NCBI GenBank assembly: GCA_016208305.1
Contig: JACQYI010000061.1
Coordinates: forward strand, 62,001 to 126,000
DNA length: 64,000 nucleotides
Direction: 5' to 3'
From: Oscillatoriophycideae cyanobacterium NC_groundwater_1537_Pr4_S-0.65um_50_18
GTDB taxonomy: Bacteria; Cyanobacteriota; Cyanobacteriia; Elainellales; Elainellaceae
A model generated the notes under the pieces. The model was not told where the DNA came from, made no database searches, and saw only the letters and a program-made list of their open reading frames with translations. The first letter of the stretch is position 1. Each line of letters starts with the position of its first letter. The translations under genes and the position numbers were made by a program. This document shows positions 18,008-26,700 of the stretch, in pieces.

Positions 18008-18397
18008 CTATTGGCCTTCTACCAGCGCGCGATAGGCTTCAGCCGAAAGGGCATCCTCTAAGTCACTCCCGGATTCAACCTGGATCTTCAGCATCCAAGC
18101 TTCGCCGTAAGGATCTTCAGCCAACTGTTCGGGGGTATCGACCAAAGCATCGTTCCGCTCAATCACCGTGCCTGAGATGGGCGCTTTCAGATCCTCGACG
18201 GCCTTCACAGACTCAACAGTGCCGAAGGTTTCACCTTTTTGCAGCTCATCGCCAACGGCAGGTAACTCTAAAAACACAATGTCGCCTAGCTGATCGATCG
18301 CAAATGCGGTGATGCCGATCGTGGCAGTATCGCCGCTCAAGCGGACATATTCGTGGGAGTCAAGATATTTCAAATCGTTGGGGTAGTCAAAAGCCAT
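18008..18397 (-). CDS. gcvH: Glycine cleavage system H protein
   Basis: The 129-residue lipoyl carrier shuttles the aminomethyl group between P, T and L proteins. The lipoyl-lysine is Lys65 in [32 protein letters not shown] and the acidic C-terminal helix match the family. The frame runs to 18508, but the upstream part is unrelated to GcvH; ATG 18397 with GAGG ahead is the start. It is located directly upstream of gcvP. I looked for a glycine riboswitch in the leader and did not see its conserved motifs. Confidence 0.96.
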   Translation of the reverse strand: MAFDYPNDLKYLDSHEYVRLSGDTATIGITAFAIDQLGDIVFLELPAVGDELQKGETFGTVESVKAVEDLKAPISGTVIERNDALVDTPEQLAEDPYGEAWMLKIQVESGSDLEDALSAEAYRALVEGQ

Positions 18398-18771
18398 AAT
18401 CAATGCCTCAGTGATGCCTTTAGTAAAGCCTCTCGCCTGGTTGCGATCGCCGTCGTTCTCACCTTTTTTATAGAGGCTTACGTCACACCAGCGCAATGTT
18501 TTCTTCAAGGGGGTGACAAACCTGCTTCTGGTTTGCTATAGTTGCAAACGTGTGAGGAGCGAACCAGCGAGGGCATCGAGACGAAACACGGTCAGTCGTC
18601 GATGCCCTTCCTGACTTTTAAAGGCAAGTCGGGTAAAAAAGAATTCTGTAAAATTGAATTTCTGCATAGCATTTAGTTAAGGATCTCTTGTTGCGTGGGC
18701 AGCAGGGGATTTTTTATGTTGGGGAATCTTTTCCCTGAGGTGATTGAGACAGGCAATTGAGATGGCGGGTT
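18398..18771. other. gcvH upstream region with stem-loops
   Basis: This 374-bp region lies between the NlpC/P60 gene stop and gcvH. AGGGCATCGA (18570-18579) pairs with TCGATGCCCT (18599-18608), and CCTGACTT pairs with AAGTCGGG just after (about 18609-18632). Either could terminate the upstream gene. The gcvH promoter must lie between about 18400 and 18570. A CTCCTCACAC motif is present on the minus strand (see rejected items). Confidence 0.4.
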
Positions 18772-19509
18772 TTAAGATGCAGGCAGGTAGCTTGCCACAA
18801 CTCGACCCGCCCCTCGCAGCTGCGCACAATAGGCTTGGCTCACTTTACTTCCCGTCGCTGATAGACAATCAATGCCAATGCCATTGCGTCCTTGGTCTTT
18901 CCCAGAGCTGTGGATGTAGTGCCCCTCCCCCAAATGTAGCCCCACATGGGTTGCCTTTGCAGGCGTGCCAAAAAAGATGAGATCTCCGGGCTGGAGGTCT
19001 GTGGTGGCGATCGGCTGCACAAATGCTTCCTGTTGGTAGGCATCTCTGGGTAGCCAAATGCCCGCTGCCGCAAAGGCCGTCTGGATCAACCCAGAGCAGT
19101 CATAGTTTGGCCCGACGGTGCCGCCCCAGAGGTAATGATTGGGCTGGGTCATGGCGCTGTGGGCAAAGGCAATCACCTGGGGTAACCGAGCAGAAATTTC
19201 TGCCTGAGAAAGGGCGATCGCCTGGTAAAGAGATTCTGCCCGCTCGATCAAATCTATATCTTCTAGAGGCAGCCAACCCGGATAGTCGTCTTCGCATAAC
19301 ATCACCTGGATGGCCTGTCTCGCCCAAGGGCGATCGTCTTTCTCGTTGAGGCAAATTCGGAGCTGCCGCCCTGTAACGGCCTGAGTAGCCAAGCTTGTCA
19401 GCGCGGGCGAATCATACAAGTTGAGATTTGCCTGACACTGAAACTCGGTTAATTGGCGCGTCAAGCGATCGGATTCGATCGCCGCTTGAAGATCTGCAAG
19501 AGAAACCAC
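18772..19509 (-). CDS. NlpC/P60 (C40) cell-wall peptidase with SH3b domain
   Basis: 245 residues. An N-terminal SH3b-like part (about 20-90) is followed by a C40 papain-like domain with Cys138 in YDCSGLIQ, His188 in THVGLHLG and His200 in HYIHSSG. The layout and length match the cyanobacterial gamma-D-glutamyl-L-diamino acid endopeptidases characterised structurally from Anabaena and Nostoc, which cut murein stem peptides during recycling. There is no signal peptide, consistent with action on cytoplasmic muropeptides. Transcribed away from the hydrolase at 19717. Confidence 0.92.
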   Translation of the reverse strand: MVSLADLQAAIESDRLTRQLTEFQCQANLNLYDSPALTSLATQAVTGRQLRICLNEKDDRPWARQAIQVMLCEDDYPGWLPLEDIDLIERAESLYQAIALSQAEISARLPQVIAFAHSAMTQPNHYLWGGTVGPNYDCSGLIQTAFAAAGIWLPRDAYQQEAFVQPIATTDLQPGDLIFFGTPAKATHVGLHLGEGHYIHSSGKDQGRNGIGIDCLSATGSKVSQAYCAQLRGAGRVVASYLPAS

Positions 19510-19716
19510 GATTCGCTCGAATGAAGGATAAAAATGAATAATTAAGTCAGCTATTGTACTTTAGGTTTTGTGTATTTTAGATTTTGGCATGGCGCTATTG
19601 CCTCAAAACCAGCAGGTTTTTCTAAGATTTGGGCAACGTGTGGCTCTCGGAAAAAACCGATCCCAGCCTTCTTTAGCCAATAGCCTGACCTCATAGCCCT
19701 CGCAACCGTTCTGCCT

Positions 19717-20652
19717 ATGCAATTCTTTCGATCGGATGATGCTCTGAACTCATGGGGCGATCGCGTTCTTCAAGCTACTTGGGCAGAATTTCCTCAACTC
19801 TCACCGACTCAAATTGCCCTTACTTGGGTGGTGTACGATGACCCTGTACCTGTCAACACAGGAGGTGCCTTAAAGCCAGAAGAATTCTGGAAGTATGGGG
19901 CACGCAGATTTGCTTACCGAGGAACTGAACTAATTTACCCCGCTAGCATTGTCAAACTGTTTTATCTTGTCGCAGTGCAGGAATGGCAAGAAAAAGCCAT
20001 GCTGCCGCCTTCAGAAGAAGTCGATCGGGCTGTGCGAGACATGATTGTTGATTCGAGCAATGATGCCACTAGCCTGGTTGTGGATGTGCTGACAGGAACC
20101 ACCAGTGGGCCAGATTTATCTTCTGCCCCGTTTGAAACTTGGAAACAGCAGCGTAACATTGTCAATCGCTATTTTCAGTCTTTGGGTTGGGCAGACCTAG
20201 AGGGTATTAATATCAACCAAAAAACCTGGTGTGATGGAGCCTATGGCAGAGAACGATCGTTTTTGGGTGCGGCCTTAGAAAACCGGAATCGGCTTACCAC
20301 CAATGCCGTTGCCATGCTGCTGCACAGCATCATTGGCGGTGTGGCAGTCTCTTCAGAGCGATCGCAGGCCATGATGGCGTTGATGCAGCGTCATCTTGAT
20401 CCAGCAGTGCAGATGGCTGATCCTAATAGCCAGGTGGTGGGCTTTTTGGGGGCAGGCTTGCCGCAGACAGCTCAAATTTGGTCAAAAGCTGGGGAAACCA
20501 GCCAAGTCCGTCATGATGCGGCCTATATAGAACTGCCTCATCGCCGCCCCTGTATTTTGGTCGTTTTTACAGAAGGCGCTGCTCATGCCAAAAATGAGGC
20601 GATTTTGCCTTTTGTCTCTCAACAAGTTGCCGCTGCTCTCGACCATTTATAG
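19717..20652 (+). CDS. Serine hydrolase of the class A beta-lactamase fold
   Basis: 311 residues with the SxxK catalytic motif (YPASIVK, Ser77-Lys80), an SDN-like triad (DSSNDAT) and a C-terminal KAGE in place of the classical K-T-G. These place it in the beta-lactamase/PBP-like superfamily. The altered third motif argues against a true resistance enzyme; a housekeeping esterase or peptidase is more likely. No clear signal peptide is seen. It is convergent with cruG, 41 bp apart. Confidence 0.8.
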   Translation: MQFFRSDDALNSWGDRVLQATWAEFPQLSPTQIALTWVVYDDPVPVNTGGALKPEEFWKYGARRFAYRGTELIYPASIVKLFYLVAVQEWQEKAMLPPSEEVDRAVRDMIVDSSNDATSLVVDVLTGTTSGPDLSSAPFETWKQQRNIVNRYFQSLGWADLEGININQKTWCDGAYGRERSFLGAALENRNRLTTNAVAMLLHSIIGGVAVSSERSQAMMALMQRHLDPAVQMADPNSQVVGFLGAGLPQTAQIWSKAGETSQVRHDAAYIELPHRRPCILVVFTEGAAHAKNEAILPFVSQQVAAALDHL

Positions 20653-20693
20653 CGCTTCGTTCTCGATACTCAGCGCTACAGCCGTAGCCTCCC

Positions 20694-21911
20694 CTAAACC
20701 TTGCCAGTGCCATAGCTGCGGCCTCGCCATTGCGTAGGGATGCGGCTAGAGGACAAAAAGAGGCGATAGGCTGCCAAGGGGTCGGCAAGCGGCGAAAGCC
20801 AGAAGCTCCAGGAAGCCTTAGCGTGAGTGAAATCGTAAGAAGGTGCGATCGCCCACAGTAGCCCGATCCGCATTAGTAGCAGCCCTAGATTAAGTCCTAG
20901 CGCCAACCAGACCGGCAGAGAGCCGTAGCCCAAGGCGATCGCGCCACCCAAAACTATGACCGCAATCAAGGGCAGTCCTTGAACAACCGCTAAAAACGCC
21001 ACATCTCCCCAGGTTTGCCCCTTAGAGGCTGCATCTTTGAGATCGAGCGATCGTCCCCACTCGCGCCAGGTTTCAGCCGCTCCTTCATACATCCGCACTT
21101 TCAAGAGCTGGGAACCATCTAAAAAGCCAACTTTTGCCCCCAGTTTTGCAGCATTGCGAGCCAGAGTCACATCATCACAAAAAGAGTTGCGGGCGCTGCT
21201 GTAGCCCTCTAAAGCGACCAAGAGCGATCGCCGACATAGGAAACACTGTCCGTTTGCCATAACGCGCTCGGCTCCCGATAGTTCGCCGCCTGCCGCACCA
21301 AAGCGGTAGATCAAGGTAATCAGCAAGGCAGGCTGGAGCCAAAACTCGCCCAGCTCTTTGAGAATAAACTGCGGAGCTAGAGAAACCAGATCGTACCCTT
21401 GCTGCTCAGCCACTTGAACCAGACTGGCGACTAACCCAGGCTGAGGCTGAGTATCGGCATCGATACCCAAAATCCACTCACTGCCTGTCGAGCTATGGAG
21501 AAATCCGGTATGGAGTGCCCAAGGCCGCCCGACCCAACCCGAAGGCAAGGGATCATCAGTGATGAGCCGCAGTCGTGGATCATATTTTTGGGCTGCTTTG
21601 ACGCGATCGCCCGTCCCATCCTGCGATCGGCTGTCTACCACAATGACTTCGCGAACCTCGTAGCTCTGACGGCTCAACCCCTCCAAGCAGGGAGAAATCC
21701 GATGAACCTCATTCAAAGTGGGCACAACAACGCTGACCTGACCCAATAAATCGGAGGTTGCAGGCAGCAGCTTCAGCGGTGGAATGCGTCGGGGGGCAGG
21801 CAACAGGCGAGACAGCAGAATTGCCGTGGCTGGAACCTGCATAAGCAGGAGCAGGAGAGCGATCGCCCCCATGACGCTATAGAAATTAATTGAGAGATCG
21901 GGAAATTGCAC
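20694..21911 (-). CDS. cruG: Carotenoid 2-O-glycosyltransferase CruG (GT2)
   Basis: A 405-residue membrane GT2 enzyme: an N-terminal helix, a GT-A core with VSVVVPTLNE, the nucleotide site IVVDSRSQDGT, the metal motif LGIDADTQPQPG, a GWVGRPWAL motif, and C-terminal hydrophobic helices. Immediately downstream of cruF (6-bp gap), as in Synechococcus sp. PCC 7002, where CruF and CruG make and glycosylate the myxol-type 2'-hydroxyl. Position and family together make the assignment good; by sequence alone it could be another membrane GT2. Confidence 0.85.
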   Translation of the reverse strand: MQFPDLSINFYSVMGAIALLLLLMQVPATAILLSRLLPAPRRIPPLKLLPATSDLLGQVSVVVPTLNEVHRISPCLEGLSRQSYEVREVIVVDSRSQDGTGDRVKAAQKYDPRLRLITDDPLPSGWVGRPWALHTGFLHSSTGSEWILGIDADTQPQPGLVASLVQVAEQQGYDLVSLAPQFILKELGEFWLQPALLITLIYRFGAAGGELSGAERVMANGQCFLCRRSLLVALEGYSSARNSFCDDVTLARNAAKLGAKVGFLDGSQLLKVRMYEGAAETWREWGRSLDLKDAASKGQTWGDVAFLAVVQGLPLIAVIVLGGAIALGYGSLPVWLALGLNLGLLLMRIGLLWAIAPSYDFTHAKASWSFWLSPLADPLAAYRLFLSSSRIPTQWRGRSYGTGKV

Positions 21912-21917
21912 AAAAGA

Positions 21918-22856
21918 TTACTTGCTGGGAACAGGGGCAGGCGTAGCTGTTAAATTGCCCACTTCATCACCGATCGGCTCGGCAATTCCAGCAGCACTAA
22001 ATTCAGGAATTTGGCTAATTGAGCGACCCCACTGCCAACATAAAACAGCCGGAAGCACGCCCAGGAGCAGCCCCAAGGCAATGGGCACCCAAAAACCAGC
22101 AGCCATACTCATGACCATCGCAAAGGTGAAATTGCCCAGGTAAATCACAAGCGGCAGATTGAGATCGGCAGGTTGCAACACAGGGAGCCGCTGACCCCAG
22201 AGCAAGGTTGCGACCGACATAAACACAATGCCTGTACCCATCCAGCCCACAAAGTTTTGGTAGGGCATGCCAAAGAATGCGCCGGGCTGATGCCAATACC
22301 AAAAAGGTAGGGTGGTTTGGCTCATGGCGGGATCAAGGACAAAATCCCAGGAGGTGAGCAGCAGTGCCCCTAGCGCGATCGCCCCTGTCTGTACCAACCA
22401 GCCAAACTGAGGCAAGCGTCGGCTTAAGCCAGTCCGCGCCAATAGGTAGGCCGATAAACCCAGGTAGAACCAGGAAAGGGGAATCGTAAAGGGAACAAGC
22501 CCAGCAATTTTGTAGCCCAAACCGCTCAAGTAGCTGTAGTCACCGAAGGGAAAGCCTGTGCTAGTGCCCAAAAGTTCGCTGCTGAGGGAAATGCCGATCG
22601 CGGGGATCATAAACATCAGCCAGTTGCGTAGCCCCAACGTCCGGTAGGCATAAAGCGCAACGGCGATCGCGCCTAGCAGAATATAGGCAACGCCTCCTCC
22701 AGCCATACTCCAACGAAACATTTTTTGCCCATAGGGCAGGAGCGACAAAAACTCAGGGTGGGGAGCCACCAGCAAAATGCCTGCCAGCCCAAATGCCATT
22801 GATACCAAATGACCTATCAGGCAAAACCGCTCAACTCTCATCAGTAGCCCCATCAC
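21918..22856 (-). CDS. cruF: Carotenoid 1',2'-hydratase CruF
   Basis: A 312-residue polytopic membrane protein with about eight hydrophobic helices. Motifs such as ELLGTSTGFPFGDYSY, WDFVLDPAM and GAFFGMPYQNFVGW are typical of the CruF/bisanhydrobacterioruberin hydratase family (DUF422). It hydrates the psi-end of gamma-carotene-type carotenoids on the way to myxoxanthophyll. It heads the cruF-cruG pair. The 400 bp upstream holds a repeat and a hairpin, so the promoter is probably just before 22856. Confidence 0.88.
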   Translation of the reverse strand: MMGLLMRVERFCLIGHLVSMAFGLAGILLVAPHPEFLSLLPYGQKMFRWSMAGGGVAYILLGAIAVALYAYRTLGLRNWLMFMIPAIGISLSSELLGTSTGFPFGDYSYLSGLGYKIAGLVPFTIPLSWFYLGLSAYLLARTGLSRRLPQFGWLVQTGAIALGALLLTSWDFVLDPAMSQTTLPFWYWHQPGAFFGMPYQNFVGWMGTGIVFMSVATLLWGQRLPVLQPADLNLPLVIYLGNFTFAMVMSMAAGFWVPIALGLLLGVLPAVLCWQWGRSISQIPEFSAAGIAEPIGDEVGNLTATPAPVPSK

Positions 22857-22910
22857 AGACTCCTAGACTAAACACTTGACCTTGTGAACACTTGACCCTA
22901 AGCGATCGAT

Positions 22911-22985
22911 CTCTTGCAGACTAGGGCTTTTGAATTGGGTGAGTGAGGGCTATGCCCCTACCCACCTCATTTGCAAGAGGTTTAA
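22911..22985. repeat. Dispersed palindromic repeat, copy A
   Basis: Begins CTCTTGCAGA and ends TTTGCAAGAGGTTTAAT, so TCTTGCA and TGCAAGA form inverted ends. The centre is a weak stem with GGGTGAG...CTACCCACCTC. A clearly related sequence lies at 44313-44386. No coding potential. Confidence 0.6.
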
Positions 22986-23038
22986 TCAGCCCGTAGACCG
23001 TTGCAAGTCTCAACGAACCCATCTATTTAACCGCTTAG

Positions 23039-23079
23039 GACAGCAGCCTCGACGCTTTGCACAACCAGAGGCTGCTGTC
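23039..23079. terminator. Stem-loop downstream of the cyclase gene on the cruF side
   Basis: GACAGCAGCCTC (23039-23050) pairs exactly with GAGGCTGCTGTC (23068-23079). The hairpin lies between the start of cruF and the stop of the cyclase gene, both on the minus strand. A terminator for transcripts initiated upstream of the cyclase fits, though no U-run follows. Confidence 0.5.
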
Positions 23080-23255
23080 TCATGACATTGCGAACAAATT
23101 GCGAACCCTAATCTCTGTCAAGATTACTGCAAAATTATAAGATTTGTAAATTCTAGATTCAATTTAAGCCCTAATTGGCCTCAATTTTGCATTCTTGCGC
23201 TGGAACTGGCCTGAATCAGAGCTGCGCCAAAATGAGGCGGCCAATGCGCTCAACC

Positions 23256-24731
23256 CTACAGCTTGCCCATTAACCAATGGGTCGTAATTTCACCAAAACC
23301 GCGAACCGCGATCGTGCCCCGCTGCTGGAGCCGATATTTGCCTTTCAGGCGATCGTAAGTCGCTGGAGCAATTTGAATACAGCCTGCTAGCCCCTGAGTC
23401 TCCATCCGGCTAGCCAGATTGACGGTATCTCCCCACAAGTCATAAGAAAACTTTTTGGTGCCGATTACCCCTGCCACCACTGAACCGGTGTTGATGCCAA
23501 TCCTAAGCTGAAATGGCTTGCCCTGCCGAGTGGGAAACTGTCCCACTGTGCGCAGCATGGTCAGCGCCATCTCTGCCACTGCTTCAACATGGTCGCTGCG
23601 AGGGTTCGGTAAGCCCCCCGCCACCATATACTCATCGCCAATCGTTTTGATTTTCTCTAGCCCATATTGCTCAGCAAGCTGGTCAAACGCCGAAAAGATT
23701 TGGTTGAGCATCTCTACCACTTCTTTGGGTGGAACCTGGCTGGCGTAAGGGGTAAAGTCAACCAAATCGGCAAACATTACCGTGACATCGGCAAAGCTAT
23801 CAGCGATCGTTTCGGGTCTGCGCTTGAGGCGCTCAGCGATCGTCTGTGGCAAAATGCTGAGCAGCAACCGCTCAGTTTCTTGTCGCTGAAGGCGTAGCTC
23901 AGTTTCAGTATTGCGGCGCTCAGTGATGTTTTGCACAGTGCCTTCGTAGTAGAGAACATCACCCACTACGCCTCTGACGGCACGCACATTTTCTGAAATC
24001 CAAATAATGCTGCCGTCTTTGCAGTAGACCTGCGATTCGAAGTCCTCTACTTTAGCGTAGCGCCGCAGGTAAGCATTTAGCTCTTCTCTGCGTCCAGAGC
24101 GCACGTAGAGACTGCGAATATTGGTCACGGAAGCGATTAGGTCTTCAGGCGAAGCATAGCCATAAATTTTGGCAAGGGTGGGATTGGCGCTGAGATAGCG
24201 ACCTTCGGGAGAGATTTGAAACAGTCCCTCTAAACAGTTTTCAAAAATGCTGCGGTATTTGTCTTCTGCCTTTTGACGTTCTGCGATTTCATGCTGCAAG
24301 CGGGCATTTTGCAGCTGTAGCTCTTGGCGCAAGCGTCGTAGGGTCAGATGGGTTTCTACACGAGCCATCACCTCTGCCAGCTGAAAAGGCTTGGTAATGT
24401 AATCTACTCCGCCCACAGCAAAGGCTCTAATCTTATCGAGCACTTCGTCTAGCGCACTGATAAAAATAATGGGAATGTCGCGTGCCTGATCGCTCTCTTT
24501 TAACTCTTTGCAAACGGCATAGCCGTCCATCTCAGGCATGCAAATGTCCATCAAAATCAGCTCTGGCGGCAGAATGGCGATCGCCTCTAGCGCCAGCTTG
24601 CCGCTTTTCACGGCTCTTACGGTGTACCCTTTCTGTGTTAGCAAACGGGAAAGCAGCACCAGGTTATTTGGCGCATCATCTACGATTAAGATATTTCCCC
24701 GACTGGTTTCGGGTGGGTCGCTACTCATCAT
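23256..24731 (-). CDS. Response-regulator adenylate cyclase (REC-PAS-class III cyclase)
   Basis: About 490 residues. An N-terminal receiver (ILIVDDAPNN, phospho-Asp in LILMDICMPEMDGY, Lys in DYITKPF) is followed by a short coiled coil, a PAS/PAC domain (KYRSIFENCLEGLFQI to YYEGTVQNITERR) and a class III cyclase. The cyclase has metal Asp in FADLVDFTPY, IKTIGDEYMVAGG and YDLWGDTVNLASRME. The Lys of IKTIGDE and Asp of LWGDTVN indicate ATP as substrate. A cognate kinase would gate cAMP synthesis. The frame runs to 24791; ATG 24731 or 24728 (MMSSDPPETSRG) is preferred because a G-rich stretch abuts it and the receiver begins soon after. Confidence 0.9.
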   Translation of the reverse strand: MMSSDPPETSRGNILIVDDAPNNLVLLSRLLTQKGYTVRAVKSGKLALEAIAILPPELILMDICMPEMDGYAVCKELKESDQARDIPIIFISALDEVLDKIRAFAVGGVDYITKPFQLAEVMARVETHLTLRRLRQELQLQNARLQHEIAERQKAEDKYRSIFENCLEGLFQISPEGRYLSANPTLAKIYGYASPEDLIASVTNIRSLYVRSGRREELNAYLRRYAKVEDFESQVYCKDGSIIWISENVRAVRGVVGDVLYYEGTVQNITERRNTETELRLQRQETERLLLSILPQTIAERLKRRPETIADSFADVTVMFADLVDFTPYASQVPPKEVVEMLNQIFSAFDQLAEQYGLEKIKTIGDEYMVAGGLPNPRSDHVEAVAEMALTMLRTVGQFPTRQGKPFQLRIGINTGSVVAGVIGTKKFSYDLWGDTVNLASRMETQGLAGCIQIAPATYDRLKGKYRLQQRGTIAVRGFGEITTHWLMGKL

Positions 24732-25460
24732 CCCCCGTTTGACCGTCGATATAGAGTGAAATTTACAGCTTTTGCTGCTAGAGCTATGCAATAGTCTTTG
24801 GATAATAATGCTAAAAACCGAAGCTTTAACAATTTAGTCTCTCAGACTTCAGCAAAGTTCCAGAAGCTGGCAGTGTTTCAAATATATGGCTTACTTTTTG
24901 AAAGGGGGCACTCAGCAACCTATTCAAAAATAAACCGTCAGCCTGAAACAGGTCTGCGATCGCCGCTCAACCCCTCCTCATCCAGCGCATCTGCCATTAC
25001 GGCATTCTTGCGCTTTACAAGGTAGAGAGTCGTTAGCTCCATCATAAAACTCAAGATTAAGTCTGTAATGATGGCGATCGGTGTAGTCTTAAGCTGATAT
25101 GGGCTGATATGGATTATTTACGGTCAAAATGAGGCAACATCAGCATAAAACACAGCTTTTTTAAAGCTTAGCTTTATCAGAGTGGGTTTAAGAGTAGGTT
25201 TAGCAAGGTTCTGATAGGGATTTAGTTTGGGGATTGATTTTGCGGACGCGAAGCGCCGTCAACCTTGAGCCTTGAGCCTTGAAAATTGAAAATTGAGCCT
25301 TAAACATAGCTTGGTCAAGCAGTGCCCTGGCCTGCACCCTCAGCAACGGCTGTTCTCTCAAGCATGGCGAAAAGATTACGGTTGATTTTGCGGCAAAGGG
25401 GACTGATTCCCATAGACTTGGTTAGTGAATACCTGACGATACAGAAGTTGACGGAAGATT
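24732..25460. other. Intergenic region with short tandem motifs
   Basis: This 730-bp region lies between divergent genes. Small tandem repeats are visible: two GCTGATATGG units near 25091-25112 and CCTTGAG/AAAATTG units around 25263-25300. No ORF of convincing quality is seen. Confidence 0.4.
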
Positions 25461-26636
25461 GTGGCGATCGCAAATGTTATCGGGATTGTCTTGATAGGTC
25501 TGGTCATTCTCATTGGCTTTGGCTTAGTTTTGTTTGAAATGCAGTTCCGTCGCCGTCCGGGCAATCGGCTTGAGGTTACCTCAGGCTCTTGGGATCTGAC
25601 AGTCTATGAACCCAACGCCTATCGCTTGGTTGGCGATGTAGATCTGATTAATCGCACCACCCAGTTAGAAATCATGGTGCCTCAGTTAGAAGTCGAGGCC
25701 ACCTTGCTGTCTAAGGCCAGTCTGGAGGGCATAATCAGCCAAACAAAAGTCATTGCTTGCCATCCCGATGCGGAAGCTCGACCTGACGGCTATTGGTTTG
25801 GCTACATTGTCAAACGTAAGCCGACTCAAGTGCAGATTGTTCTGGATATTCGAGGGGAAAACTTGGCTGCTTTGCAATCGGCCTGGGTGCGGGTGAACTA
25901 TACGACCTATGGGCCGGAGGGTCGCCTTCTTAAGGTTCGCCATATCGTGGTGCCGCTGAAGTTTCCTAGCGTAGAGGAATCTCAGCGCTGGCGACCCACC
26001 ACCACTGCCGATGTTTTGCCTGTACGAACACATTTGCTCAGCCAGCTTGATGATCCCGTTGAGATTGTTAAGCGCTATGTGGTACCCCATGCCCAGCCAG
26101 GAGATGTGGTGACGCTAGGCGAAACGCCTGTGGCTCTGATGCAGGGTCGGTTCCGACATCCTTCTGAGGTGCATCCAGGCTGGCTTGCCAAGCGGCTTTG
26201 CTACTACTTTATGCCGACCTCTAGTTTGGCAACCGCCTGCGGATTGCAGACCTTGGTCGATATTGTGGGGGCACCACGCGTCTTTTTCGCCTTTGCCTTG
26301 GGAGCGATCGCCAAAAAATTCTTCAACCGACCCGGCGTTTTTTATCAGCTTGCCGGAGAGCAAGCCCGCTTAATTGATGATGTAACGGGTACATTGCCTC
26401 CCTATGACCAATTTATTGTGCTGGGGCCGAGCAATCCTCAACGGGTCGTTGACCAGATTCAGCAAGAAACTGGGCTAGCTGCTGCGATCGTAGACGCGAA
26501 CGACTTGAAAGCGGTTAAGATATTGGCAGCAACCTCTGGGCTTTCTGAAAAATTTCTGGAACAGGCGCTCATTACCAACCCAGCCGGAAATGCTGACGAG
26601 CAAACGCCGCTGGTCTTAATTCGCCCGACAGGTTGA
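25461..26636 (+). CDS. Membrane-anchored CofE-like (F420-0:gamma-glutamyl ligase-related) protein
   Basis: 391 residues starting at GTG (MAIANVIGIVLIGLVILIGF), with an N-terminal transmembrane helix. There follows a roughly 150-residue cyanobacteria-type beta-rich domain and then a part resembling the F420-0:gamma-glutamyl ligase fold (VVPHAQPGDVVTLGETPVALMQGR; PVFFAFALGAIAKKF-like segment; PYDQFIVLGPSNPQ). Database entries often name such cyanobacterial proteins F420 ligase, but I see no reason to assume coenzyme F420 synthesis. It starts the plus-strand run that continues with GNAT, ruvX and mltG. Confidence 0.65.
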   Translation: MAIANVIGIVLIGLVILIGFGLVLFEMQFRRRPGNRLEVTSGSWDLTVYEPNAYRLVGDVDLINRTTQLEIMVPQLEVEATLLSKASLEGIISQTKVIACHPDAEARPDGYWFGYIVKRKPTQVQIVLDIRGENLAALQSAWVRVNYTTYGPEGRLLKVRHIVVPLKFPSVEESQRWRPTTTADVLPVRTHLLSQLDDPVEIVKRYVVPHAQPGDVVTLGETPVALMQGRFRHPSEVHPGWLAKRLCYYFMPTSSLATACGLQTLVDIVGAPRVFFAFALGAIAKKFFNRPGVFYQLAGEQARLIDDVTGTLPPYDQFIVLGPSNPQRVVDQIQQETGLAAAIVDANDLKAVKILAATSGLSEKFLEQALITNPAGNADEQTPLVLIRPTG

Positions 26637-26700
26637 TCCACTGGGCTGATTTTCTGAGCTGTCGGTGGTAACGCAATCCATTCATCGTTATCTTGGAAGT

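Noticed and set aside
18398..18570. CTCCTCACAC on the minus strand near 18545, reminiscent of the Yfr1 small RNA core motif
   Set aside because: The motif is followed by a weak GTTTGC/GCAAAC stem without a U-run, and the gene neighbours are not those usual for Yfr1. A chance match of ten bases is likely.
18398..18771. Glycine riboswitch ahead of gcvH
   Set aside because: I looked for the conserved GGAGAG and CGCCGAAGG-type motifs of the aptamer and did not find them.
19717..20652. Antibiotic-resistance beta-lactamase
   Set aside because: The SxxK and SDN-like motifs are present, but KTG is replaced by KAGE and no export signal is evident, so a housekeeping hydrolase is more likely.
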